From: Tanytarsus gracilentus
Taxonomy: Eukaryota > Arthropoda > Insecta > Diptera > Chironomidae
DNA: 64,000 nucleotides
NCBI GenBank assembly: GCA_038502055.1
Contig: JAXRKN010000019.1
Location: 248,001 to 312,000, forward strand
Direction: 5' to 3'
Positions 39,701 through 49,399 of this stretch are shown piece after piece; position 1 is the stretch's first letter, and each line of letters begins with the position of its first letter. The notes below the pieces were generated by a model. That model saw only the letters and a list, made by a program, of their open reading frames with translations. It was not told the origin of the DNA and ran no database searches. A program made the translations under genes and the position numbers.

Positions 39701-40510
39701 ATAAAGAAGTCAAATTGAATTTTTTTCTTTATTAAATAGCGAGAGATAGAAAAAAAACGAGCACGATAGACAAACAAAGAGGAAGCTAAGAATAATTCTT
39801 CATAAAATGAAATAAATGAAAAAAAGAAGATAAAGTTGTGAGAGCTGGTCAGTTGTTTGAAATTCTAAAGAGTTTTTTTTTAAGTTCTGAAAATTGAAAT
39901 TAATTTTGTTAATTCAGGATTTAAGAAACTATAAATTTATCAAAATTAATTATTATAAATTTATCAAAAATTTGTGAGGAAAAAAATTGAATTTTTATTT
40001 AATGACCTTAAAAAATTTGCGCCCATTTTGATCAACACAAATTGACCATGTGAGTGTCACACAGACGCATGCATGATTAAGAAATAGATCTCTTCACATT
40101 TCTTTCAACCTCATTCAGATTCAAATTTGATTAGCCGAATCTAAATCATTCCTCAGCTGTGTAATGAGTTTCCGATGAATGACTGTTACAAAGTATTTTT
40201 TTCTCTCTCTCTCGTGAGCCCATAATTAAATCTGTTCAAGATGAGATTAGAACAGAGATGAACTCTTTTACAACCAATTCATCATTCGTGAGCGCGATGA
40301 GTATACTGAGGATTTTTATGGATTGATTGGATAAATTGTAGAAATGGAAATCAAGGAGTGGAAACTGCTGTAAAAATCAATTTCAAAATTTCAAAAAACG
40401 ATTTTAATTTTAAAATTTACCAAAACATTTTTTAAATCTTTAAAAATTTTTCATTATTATTTTTATTAAAATCTCAAAAAACCTTGAAAATTTTATTTCA
40501 TTTTTCTCAG
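33746..40510. other. Gene-poor region, 6.8 kb
   Basis: AT-rich DNA with no supported gene. Open frames of 60-87 codons occur but look random. An inverted repeat (GATGGTATAACT and its complement, 37067-37189) and a dispersed-motif copy at 37698-37710 are the only structures noted. It could hold distal regulatory DNA or exons of non-coding RNA. Confidence 0.4.
37067..37189. repeat. 12-bp perfect inverted repeat bounding 123 bp
   Basis: GATGGTATAACT at 37067-37078 and AGTTATACCATC at 37178-37189. No target duplication was recognised, so it is either a very small decayed element or chance. Confidence 0.35.
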
Positions 40511-40532
40511 TCCTCGACTAGTTCCGTAACAC

Positions 40533-41499
40533 ATGATTTCATTCCCTCCTATCTTTCTCGCACGCATTGTGCGCGCCGGACAGGTAAGAATTATAAACAC
40601 ATTTTAAACGGATTTAAACTTTATTGAATTGTACGCGCAAGAAAACGAAGATCGAGACACAGGAGAAATGCCCAATAATAGCTCGAAGCGTTTAGAGTGA
40701 TTTTAGAATTTTTTATGCCTTATGTACAGAAAAATTTCAATTTCAATTCTTTTCTTGATTGTTTTTTTTCTACTTTAAATTTCTCTTTGTTGTTTATTAG
40801 CATTTGCGTGTGCATTTTTTTATGAACATGTGGGAAAGGATGTTTGTAAAAAATTTGAAGAAGTGATAAGCTTTCAGTATTAACACAAAAAATTAAAAAA
40901 AATATTTCCAAACTTCAAATTTAAATAAAAAATCTTCAAAAATTTGGTAAATTCACGTTAAAATTGATTTTTTTCTTGATCAACTTTAATTCGCTTTTTC
41001 ATCCTCCCGTTTCATCATAATCCAACGAGATTCACTTCATCTAAAAATTCAATTACATGCTACGGTTTTCATCTCACGCGACGATCACTCTAAGTGCCTA
41101 TTACGTGCCTTCTTTATTCAATTGTTCCGCACATTTAAAAAATTTGGATTCTCTTTTCAATTTTCACTCGATATCAACCCGCGTGCTTTCAGCCTTCTAC
41201 CATGGTCATATATGAACCTGAAATTTAATTTTTTCCCTCCTCTCTCTCACCTTTTTTTATTTAATGCAAGGTGGAGAAAGTTTTAAAGTAAAGAATAGTT
41301 TTTTTAACGACCTAACATTTTTTAACTAAACTTTTTGAAAATTTATTTTGTAGTTTTAAATAATAAAAAAATTAACTAAAAATCTCACAGTTTACATCCC
41401 AAGAATAAAAATTACTTTTTCCTTTCTACCGCACACCACTTTGATAAATTTTCTCTATGGTAATTTCAGGCTCTCCGATATCAAGTCAGAGAACAATGA
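40533..41499 (+). CDS. Candidate two-exon small ORF, 26 residues
   Basis: Proposed CDS is 40533-40583 joined to 41470-41499. The first exon (40511-40583) is bounded by TTTTTCTCAG and by CAG followed by GTAAGA, both near-ideal splice sites, and is much GC-richer than its surroundings. Its ATG gives MISFPPIFLARIVRAGQ, ending in phase 0. The next good acceptor (TAATTTCAG at 41469) continues with ALRYQVREQ and a stop. The product would be a short basic amphipathic peptide. An upstream untranslated exon is implied by the acceptor. The alternative frame 1 through the first exon is also open. No family recognised; could be a 5' exon of a longer or non-coding transcript. Confidence 0.3.
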
Positions 41500-42556
41500 G
41501 GAAGCAGAAACTAAAAGTGTAAAGCGACTAAAATCGATTGAATCATTCTTTCTAATTCTACGTCTCATGTAGTTAGACAAAAGTGCCTTTTGTGTCTCCG
41601 CGTCTCTCCTACTCTCCATGCATATAGACACTCCGTGCTGTATAATTGATTTATCTTTATTTTTTTGAATTAAAAGGAATCTTTTTCAGTTTTGCTGCTG
41701 CTGTTAGATAATCTCTTAGCGGTGTTTAAATTGAATTAGAAGCGTTTTGTTAGATGCCTTTTGTGTTGTCTAGCTCCAACAGAATGATGCTCTTTTTTGT
41801 GAATTGCTATAGTTCAATGATGGTTATTATTTAGCTGGTGTGTGTCGAGATGTGTAGATGAGAATCGTTATTATCGTGGAGTGTCTTGATGGACTGAAAG
41901 GATTGAAAAAAAAGAAGAATTTTGTATTAAAATTTCTGATTCAAGTAGAAAAATTTATTTTTTGTGCGAAATTTATAAAGGAAGTGAGCCGCTAATATGA
42001 TTGATTTGTCTGTCCGTTTTTTAAATTAACTTGTATCTAAATCTGATTAAGTTCAATAAAAGTTTAAATTTTGATAAAACTAAAAAAGTTCAAAAATCAA
42101 TACCAAAAAAATTTGATCAAACTCAAAAATATGAAAATTTGTCTTAATTATTAAAAATCAAAATTTTCACAAAGTTCTAATTGTGATCAAGTTCAAAAGC
42201 AATTAATTTTAACAAGTTCATAAAAATTATTAAAAATATCAGAACATCATACAGAGATATTGCGTTACAACATCTACAGAGTGGGTTGTCATGTTTTTTA
42301 AAATCTATTTTAACTCAAACATTTACAGCCTAACATTAATGAAATCATTTTGAGTTATCAAGTGTACTCCTCTTATTTTTTTTAATATCTAACCGCATTA
42401 ATTTTGTCTCCTCATGACAAAAATGTCTCATTTTATCTTTTCGAATCCGTTTGTGGTTTAAAATTTTTAATGTTCGAAAATGCGCTTATTTAAAAATCTC
42501 AAATTTAGTGAAGAATTAATTTTGTTCGGTGAAACACTGAAATAGTTTAAAAATTC
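41500..42556. other. Intergenic AT-rich region
   Basis: No gene or repeat seen. Confidence 0.4.
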
Positions 42557-42564
42557 TTATAAAG
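42557..42564 (+). promoter_or_regulatory. TATA-like box of the eight-cysteine secreted protein
   Basis: TTATAAAG, about 38 bases upstream of the ATG at 42595. If it works at usual spacing, the 5' UTR would be only a few bases, so an alternative start site further upstream is possible. Confidence 0.4.
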
Positions 42565-42594
42565 CTTCAAAAATATTTCTAAATTGTTAAAATC

Positions 42595-42921
42595 ATGTCG
42601 ATGAAATTTTTTGTTTTATTTTTGTTGATCGAGGTCGTGTTTGCAAAGTGTCGTCCATTTGATGGTATAACAGGCATTGGATATTTGAATGTTTGCACGT
42701 CGAAGGGGGTGACGGACTGCAAGACTGTCAGCAGCATTAGAAGGACTTGCATTAACTTGATCAATGGTCCATACATCAGTGGCAGCACGAATGATGAAAG
42801 CTATGAGTGTTTGATTTGGCCAGAGAAAGCTTGTTCAGGAAAACCAGAACCTGTTCGAAATAAAGGTTCAGATTTTTCATTTGAAGCTAAATCTTATGCT
42901 TGTCCTTATAAGTGTGATTAA
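42595..42921 (+). CDS. Small secreted protein with eight cysteines
   Basis: Single exon, 108 residues. Signal peptide MSMKFFVLFLLIEVVFA, then a mature chain with cysteines at residues 19, 34, 42, 52, 72, 80, 103 and 107, suggesting four disulfides. Segments such as LNVCTSKGVTDC and KSYACPYKCD do not match a domain I can name. An internal methionine at residue 3 could also serve as start. A polyadenylation signal (AATAAA) follows at about 42970. It is the first of four short secreted-protein genes within 5 kb. Likely an extracellular, tissue-specific product; function unknown. Confidence 0.75.
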   Translation: MSMKFFVLFLLIEVVFAKCRPFDGITGIGYLNVCTSKGVTDCKTVSSIRRTCINLINGPYISGSTNDESYECLIWPEKACSGKPEPVRNKGSDFSFEAKSYACPYKCD

Positions 42922-45249
42922 ATCTTTTAATTAGATTAAGTGAAAATAATTTTATTCATTTAAATTTTGAATAAAACTTAAATTTGAAAGCAAGGAAAAT
43001 TATTTTATTAAGCTCAGCAAATATTTATGGAAATCGTCAAAAATTCTTCTCTCAACATTCGCGAAGCTTTAAATTAATTTCGTGACGGATGTCTTTGTGT
43101 GTTTTAGCTAAGGTTAAATAGTTTTGCAATTCAAAGTGGCAACAATTTACTGTTTGAGATTTTAATTAACTTAAATGGTTTTTATCGACTAAATAGCGAA
43201 GGTCTCTCTCGACTCCGGCACACGTTTAGACTTTAATTGCATTTTCAATGACAGGTTAGCCCGACATGGTTCAGTGAGCTTCCCATTGATGCTGTGTGTA
43301 TGTGGATGTTAAACGATAATCGATGTTCAATGGGAATTTAATTTGGCGTGTGATGACATGTTAATTTTACATATTCGATGCTTTTTGCAGGTGCTGATCG
43401 CTTAAGGCATTAAAATTACTTTACTATTGGTTTTTAGTGGAAAAAAGTTTAGGTATAAAAAAAATTTGAAGATTTATGTAATTAAATTACATTTTATATA
43501 TTTTATGCTTTATAAACTTCTAAACTTTAATTTTTTATCCTATCTTCTAAATTTTATATCCGTAATTGCTTGAGACAATTGTCAAAAAGTATCTCATGCT
43601 CTTTAATCCCTCTTAAAAAACTACTTGTAAAAAGAGATTTTTTTAAAAATCGAGAGTCGAAGGCAACACAAAAGATATCTTAGAATTACCTAAAGTAGCT
43701 CAATTATCGCAGCTCGATCAGCTTAACAGCTCGATAGATTCTTTTCATGTTAAAGTACTCTCTCTGCACATCTAAAAACTCTCTTAAACTTCATTCAAAA
43801 AAATTTTAAAATTCATATAAATTCTAAAAGTAACAAAAGAAGAACATTTCCATTGTTTGAGCGCAAAACATTCTGAGAGAAGAAAATTGAAAAAAAAAGA
43901 GATGTGGACAGAGAATTATTATTATACAAAATGATTCGCTTTAATACGCTTAACTGCCTTTTTGTCGATTGACGAAAAACACTCTGAGGCAAAAAAGAAA
44001 ATAAATGGAGAGAGAGAGAGAGAGAGAGAGCAAAAGTTCTAATCTCATGAATTATTCACAGACAATCTTGTGCACATGGGAATTGTAAGATGTTAAAAAA
44101 AATTAAAATTGGAATGTTTGAAGTGACTTGAAAAAATAACTAAAATTATTTCAAACTTTTTAAATTATTTTTTAAAAACATTTAAAATTTTCAAATAATT
44201 TTTTGAAACAAATTCTAATAAAAAATGATACTCTTCATTAATAATTTTTTCAACTCATCGCACAAATTTAAATAATCACTTTCAATATCGACACCATTTG
44301 ACAATCATCTGTAAATTATCATCTTAAAAGCTGTTCCACATCTCTTATATATTATTAAAGCCAATAGCCGACAAATTACATAGACACGCTTTCATAACAT
44401 TTTCTATCGTTCTGAGCTAGAATTGTGAATATTAAAAAAAGGTAGCGACGGTGAAGAAAAAAAAAATAGATCAGTTGACAAATTTTTATGCGAATTTTAT
44501 TTAAATTGAGAAAGACAAAAGATTTTCTGGTGACACAAAGGATTCAACGTGTACAAAAAGGTGCATTTAATCAAAGCTTTATTACTGAAAAAATTAGACA
44601 AGAATGTTTCAAGTCCCTTGGATTTCTATAAATGAAGAACGCATCTTTCAAGTTTTTATCACTGAGTTTGCTACTTTTTGCAACTTTCGGAGAAAATGAA
44701 ATTCTAAAGTACCCTATTTTCTAATTTTTTACATACAAAAATGTAAAAAAAATTACTCATAAAATTTAGAATCGTTGAAAAATTAATATTTGAATCGATT
44801 TATTTAATGTCACTTTTTGTTCACGTTGAAACCACTGTGTAGTGTGATTTTATTGATTTTGAGAGAAGTGTGAAAATTATCGTCACAAACTCACATAACA
44901 AAATGCATTTTCAACAATTTATTGAATAACGCAATTTTTTACACAGGTGCCGAAAAAGGTATCTCGCAAGTATATCAACTTCATTTTATGTTTTCCATTT
45001 ACGACTTTTTCACTTAACATACTTACCATAAGCGCTTATAAATTGATTGATTTACGATCATGTGAGTGATTTTATGATTAATTAATTGATGAAGTACCCA
45101 AAAAAAAATTTAAACTCAAAATTCTTCAAATACAAAACCGATGTGCTAATGATTAAAGTCAACATCATCCAATTGTGAGATTTCACATTCGAAAACAAGT
45201 TATTTACATAATATTTTAAAATTACTTTTCACACTCTTGTTTGAGTTGC
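42922..45249. other. Intergenic region within the secreted-protein cluster
   Basis: AT-rich. Holds a (GA)12 microsatellite. A 30-codon frame starting at 44632 (MKNASFKFLSLSLLLFATFG) looks like a signal peptide but ends at a stop after ten more residues with no donor; it could be a remnant of another secreted gene and is not called. Confidence 0.4.
44007..44030. repeat. (GA)12 microsatellite
   Basis: Twelve uninterrupted GA dinucleotides; likely length-polymorphic. Confidence 0.9.
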
Positions 45250-45287
45250 GATAAAAAGGTGGAAAAACAAAGGAAATTCATTCAGTG
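45250..45287 (+). promoter_or_regulatory. TATA plus initiator core promoter
   Basis: GATAAAAAG at 45250-45258 is followed about 31 bases later by TCAGTG at 45283, which fits the arthropod initiator TCAGT. Start codon of the next gene is at 45316. Confidence 0.6.
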
Positions 45288-45315
45288 ATTGACTTGTCAT
45301 CGTGCCGAGACCAAC

Positions 45316-45670
45316 ATGAAGATTTTTATTGCACTTTTTGTTATTTTAACAACAGTAAATGCAGATTCAGGTGTTGAGAGTGATGAAGTTGTGAGAGTTA
45401 GTAGGCAAGCGTACATTTGGAATGCGAATGTTTGTGAAAATGGTAATTTAAGATTATGAATAAAAATTTAATAATTAATTTGAATTATTTTAAGGTGGAT
45501 CACCTCCATATTGCTGCATTAATCGTGCATCAAATCCCGACTGTTGCCTAAAGGGCAGTGGCAAGTTTTGCTGTTTTAATGGTGCCGAAAATCCTGATTG
45601 CATTCCTGGTGAAGAAGATAAATCTCATGATATTGCACATCAATTAAAAACTAAATATCAAGGACGTTAA
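45316..45670 (+). CDS. Cysteine-rich secreted protein with duplicated CC-x-N-x-A-x-NPDC motif
   Basis: CDS is 45316-45442 joined to 45495-45670 (phase 1; donor GTAATT, acceptor TTTTAAG), 100 residues. Signal peptide MKIFIALFVILTTVNA. An RVSR site before QAYIW could be cut by a furin-like enzyme. The cysteine core has two copies of one motif, CCINRASNPDC and CCFNGAENPDC, separated by CLKGSGKF. The mature chain has nine cysteines by my count, an odd number, so one may be free or pair between chains. The C terminus is hydrophilic. I recognise no family; duplicated short cysteine motifs suggest a small disulfide-rich extracellular peptide. Confidence 0.75.
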
Positions 45671-46191
45671 AAATTTGAAATTCTTAAAATATTTTAATAA
45701 AAAAAATTATTTTTAAAATTGTATATAAATTTAGAACTATCTTTAATAATTCGTTCGATTAAATTCTTTTCTTATGCTATACTCGCCTTTGTTGCACATT
45801 TTTATATTCCAATTTAGTCACTGATTTTTTTAAGGTATCTTACCAGCTTGTCACTCTAAAAATTCCTTTTTGAAACGTTTCCTTTTTAATGTCAATTTAC
45901 TTGTAAGCATGAAGCGACACAATAGATTTAAGAACAAATTCTCGGAGATGACTTACATATATTAACCATGCATTGTGCTGTTGATGCATGATTGACATTT
46001 AATTCGGAAGAATTTTTTTGTGAGAAATGAGGCAATGATTTCATTCAACTATTTTCATGATTCACTGCATCATTTTATGATGATCTTAATGACAAACTAA
46101 TTGTCAATCACAAACCATCATTTAAATTTTAATAAAATTTTAATTATAGACAAATGATGTCATTTCTAAAACAGTAGAATTTATATAAAAA
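45671..46191. other. Intergenic spacer in the secreted-protein cluster
   Basis: AT-rich; 3' UTR of the preceding gene and upstream region of the next. Nothing else seen. Confidence 0.4.
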
Positions 46192-46200
46192 CGACAAACA
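46192..46200 (+). promoter_or_regulatory. TATA box
   Basis: TATATAAAA, 49 bases upstream of the ATG at 46249. A strong TATA consensus at a plausible distance for a short 5' UTR. Confidence 0.6.
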
Positions 46201-46248
46201 ATAATCAAAATTTTATTATTTTTAAAAGTGAGTTGAAGCGTGAAAGAA

Positions 46249-46880
46249 ATGAAAAAAGTTTCAATATTTTCGATTTACTTTTTTGTGTTCATATCAACAA
46301 TTTATTGCTTGGTAAATTCCTCAAAAAAAATTAATTTAATTTAATAAAATTCAACAAAAATATTTAGAACTTTCACATCACTGATCTCAGCAATTGTAAG
46401 GACATTCCATTGAACTACAAAAATGACGCTGAAGTTGAAGTTCAAGATGTTGTTTATGTGAAAAATGATAAAAACTATGTCGACGTGTTGCATGGCAAAT
46501 ATATCGTTCATATTCGCTCGGATCATGTTGACTCTGAATTTATAATGATGTTCTACAAATGTCAATTAGGTTCAACAGAACTTTGCAAAGACAATGAAAA
46601 AGTTTTTACTGAAAATTTGAGCTGTACTCGATTTTTGACCGATCACACTGGTCCTTGGTTCATGTTCGCACCTGCAATGAATCCTGCAAATGTTTGTGCG
46701 AAAGCAGCTGGTGAATTTGACTTCAATAACGCTCATTTGAATTCAACTTTTATCGAAAAATATATGACAGTCGAAGAGGGACATTATCGCATTCGAATGA
46801 TCAACCATATTCCTGGTCAAAGTATGGACGTTAAAAATTTGAGAGCTTGTATTGAGTTGGATTTCGATATAATCCCTTAG
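46249..46880 (+). CDS. Secreted protein, possibly ML/DUF1091-like
   Basis: CDS is 46249-46311 joined to 46368-46880 (phase 0; donor GTAAAT, acceptor TATTTAG), 191 residues. The first exon encodes just the signal peptide (MKKVSIFSIYFFVFISTIYC). The second begins NFHITDLSNC and has six widely spaced cysteines in the mature chain (SNC, YKC, ELC, LSC, NVC, RAC). The pattern of alternating short strands, the PGQ turn and the late RAC-IELDF strand is reminiscent of MD-2-related lipid-binding (ML) and DUF1091 proteins, but the match is by general pattern, not a fixed motif. If so, it would bind a lipid or pheromone-like ligand outside the cell. A different secreted beta-rich family is possible. Confidence 0.7.
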
Positions 46881-47064
46881 AATAATTTTTTGAAGTAGTT
46901 AAAAAATGAGTTCAAGGGTGAACTTAAAATAAATATAAAAATTAAAATTTACGAAATGTTTTTAAAATTGATTTTATTTTAACACATTTATATCCCAATA
47001 ACCACAAAAAATATGAGCGTTTTTTCTGTTAATTCCAATCTCTCGGAAAATAATCAATCAATCA

Positions 47065-47535
47065 TTAAAATCCCCACAACCATGAAAACCAGTCTTCCTC
47101 TGATGATGAGCTCGAAGATGAACTTGACGAAAATAATCCTGAATGAGCTGGGACATAGCTTGATGTATCGGCTGGGACATAGCTTGATGAATCGGCTGGG
47201 ACATAGCTTGATGAATCGGCTGATACATCGCTTGACGAATCATCTGATACATCGCTTGACGAATCATCTGCTTCACGTTTCTTCCTCAATCCGAAAACTT
47301 TACTGAAAGCTTTTGAATTTTCTTCGAATCTTTTCTTAAAAAATTCTTGTCGTTTTTGCAAATCGTCAATCATCATTCGAATGCCTTTAATTCTATCCTC
47401 GCCTGCATTTTCCTTTTCTAAACTCGCTATTTTTGCTCTAAGACTTCTTTCAACTTGACTCACTCGATTATCGACTGGTTTTGCATTGCAAAGCGCAATT
47501 GTGACAGCAAACAAAAAAATAATTGCACAATTCAT
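47065..47535 (-). CDS. Secreted Ser/Asp-rich repeat protein with furin-type site
   Basis: Single exon, 156 residues. Starts at the ATG giving the signal peptide MNCAIIFLFAVTIALCNA; two codons upstream are open but have no ATG. A helical charged pro-region follows (ERSLRAKIASLEKENAGE), ending at GLRKKR, a good furin site. The part after the cut is an acidic tandem repeat of eight residues: SSSDVSDD, SSSDVSAD, SSSYVPAD twice and TSSYVPAH. It is followed by a run of ten serines and EEDWFSWLWGF. The DNA shows the same 24-bp period. Serines next to acidic residues are typical casein-kinase/Fam20-type sites, so the product may be phosphorylated. No family recognised. Repeat number is likely variable between individuals. 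Confidence 0.72.
   Translation of the reverse strand: MNCAIIFLFAVTIALCNAKPVDNRVSQVERSLRAKIASLEKENAGEDRIKGIRMMIDDLQKRQEFFKKRFEENSKAFSKVFGLRKKREADDSSSDVSDDSSSDVSADSSSYVPADSSSYVPADTSSYVPAHSGLFSSSSSSSSSSEEDWFSWLWGF
47150..47272 (-). repeat. 24-bp coding tandem repeat, about five copies
   Basis: Units built on GGACATAGCTTGATGAATCG and the diverged form ATACATCGCTTGACGAATCAT (plus-strand view) follow each other in phase with the eight-residue protein repeat. Two adjacent units are almost identical, showing recent duplication. Confidence 0.85.
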
Positions 47536-47568
47536 TTTCAAACTTCAATTGATTAAGTATTGTCAAAA

Positions 47569-47606
47569 ACTGATGCTCGAAAGATAAATTTTTTGCCGTT
47601 TTATAC
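47569..47606 (-). promoter_or_regulatory. TATA plus initiator core promoter of the Ser/Asp-rich protein gene
   Basis: On the minus strand TATAAAA (about 47606-47600, inside GAGTATAAAACGG) is followed about 33 bases later by TCAGTT (47574-47569), a match to the arthropod initiator. The ATG is 34 bases further on. Confidence 0.6.
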
Positions 47607-47830
47607 TCGAAAAATGCAGTTAATTTTGTGTTGGTTATAAAAATAATTCGATGTGAAATTTTAGAATTTGTTGAGATGCATTTTAATGTAAATTTTAGAA
47701 TGAGAAAAATCAATTTCCTGGAAGTTAAAATTTGTAATTTAAAAAAATTTATGGGGTAAATACAACTTTTTTCAAGCATATTTAGACTAAATTAATTAGA
47801 ATTGAATACCGATTATCACTCTATTAGACT

Positions 47831-48195
47831 TAGAGGTTTCGAAAATCCCAGGATTTCAAATTTCGGGATCCCGGGACTGAAAAACCTGTAAACCCGGGAT
47901 CCCGAAAACGGGATTTCATTTAAAAAAAGGAAATATCTTCCTTCAATTTTCAGCACTTCCGTCATGCAAAAAAATTATTACTTGTTAAAATAATCGTGCA
48001 CTTTTAAACCTATTTTAATATCGAAATCTATACTTGTTGCTTATAATTAAAAAAATTTATTCCCCTTCGTATTTCAAAAAATAACGACAAATTAGTGAAA
48101 AATTTAGAAATTTTTAAATCCCGGGATCTTGGGATTGAAAAACTGTCTGGGATTCCCCGGGATTTCGGGATCCCGGGATCCCGCCGAAACCTTTA
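47831..48195. mobile_element. hAT-like MITE, 365 bp, with GGGATCCCGGG subterminal palindromes
   Basis: Ends are TAGAGGTTTCG on the left and, read inward from the right, TAAAGGTTTCG (10 of 11 identical). Flanked by ATTAGACT at 47823-47830 and 48196-48203, a perfect 8-bp target duplication, the hAT hallmark. Both ends carry GC-rich subterminal sequence made of CCCGGGATCC-type palindromes, standing out sharply from AT-rich DNA. The interior is AT-rich and has no transposase, so it would be moved by an autonomous relative elsewhere. Confidence 0.85.
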
Positions 48196-48203
48196 ATTAG
48201 ACT

Positions 48204-48613
48204 CTATTATATTTAGACGATTTAATAACTACCTAAAATAAACAATTAAAAAAAGCCAAAAAAAAGAACCGATAAAAATTATATAAATAAAAATAATCAA
48301 AGTGTTAAAAATTAAAAAATAATAATTCTATTCTGAAGATTGAAATTTTTAAAAAATATTTTAATATTTATAATAAAAATTAAAAATTCAAGATTTAATT
48401 AAATAAATAAGTGAATCAGAAAAATTTTAAAAATATTTTATAACGAAAATTCAAAATTCAAATTGTCCCTCAAAAAATCATTCACCCAACTCGAGTGTTT
48501 AAACCATTAAAATAAAAAGCAAAACAAAGCAATTGAAAAACGAAAATTGTATTTTTCCTCATAATTCCACTGATCGAATCTACAAGTCAAAAGCTACATA
48601 AATACTAAAAGCA
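48204..48613. other. Upstream region of Rab18
   Basis: Very AT-rich, presumably containing the Rab18 promoter and 5' UTR; no specific element recognised. Confidence 0.4.
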
Positions 48614-49399
48614 ATGTATAACAGTAACATTAAACTAAAAATTCTGGTCATCGGTGAGTCGGGTGTTGGAAAATCGAGGTAAAATTTCTTAAATTTTCAT
48701 TCGATGATTCATCAGCAATAAAATTTTTAGTCTTATGCTTCGATTTACCGACGACAAATTCGATTTAAATGAGCAGCCAACGATTGGAGTTGATTTTAAG
48801 GTGAAACATTTAGAGGTTGATGGACAGAAAATTTATCTGCAAATATGGGACACTGCTGGTGAGTTTCACTCAACATTAGACGCAATTTATTTTATGGCGT
48901 TTGGAGTTTTTAGGTCAGGAAAGATTCAGAACATTAATTCCAAGCTACTACAGAGATGCAACCGGTGCCATACTGGTTTATGATGTCACAAAAATGAACA
49001 GGTAGAAAATTTTAGATTTAAAAAATTATTTTAATAATTTTTAAAATTTTCAGCTTCCAAAAACTCGAAACCTGGTTAGAGGAACTCGAAATTAACACAA
49101 ATCGAAACATCACCAAAATGATTGTGGGAAATAAAATAGATCTGCAAAAAGAGCGCACAGTTGATCGCGAACTTGGCAAGAAATTCGCTAAACAACAGCG
49201 AGCTCTATTCGTTGAAACTTCAGCAGCAAACAACATCAATGTTCAGATGGCTTTCGAGGAGCTTGTAAAGAAAATTCTAGAGGATAACATTTTCGATGAT
49301 CAAAATAATGTTATGAGAAGTGACATTCGATTATCTGGCATGACTGAGTCATCGAGTGGACAACCGGCAGGTTCATGTGGCGGCTTTTGTGGCAGATGA
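48614..49399 (+). CDS. Rab18: Rab18-family small GTPase
   Basis: Four exons: 48614-48678, 48731-48858, 48914-49001 and 49054-49399, 208 residues, all phases consistent. It carries the P-loop GESGVGKSS, the effector region TIGVDFKVK, the switch II motif WDTAGQERFRTL, base-binding NKID and ETSA. RFTDDKFD after the P-loop and AFEELVKKI near the end are Rab18-like, as is the tail SCGGFCGR. Rab18 acts on endoplasmic reticulum, lipid droplets and in the secretory and autophagy routes. Oddity: most Rab18 proteins end in a C-x-x-x box after CGG(Y/F), but here only two residues follow the last cysteine, so neither a CaaX box nor a CC or CxC pair is present. An alternative last exon is possible. Confidence 0.88.

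Noticed and set aside
44632..44724. 30-codon frame with a signal-peptide-like start (MKNASFKFLSLSLLLFATFG)
   Set aside because: Ends after ten further residues with no donor site; perhaps a remnant, not a supportable gene.
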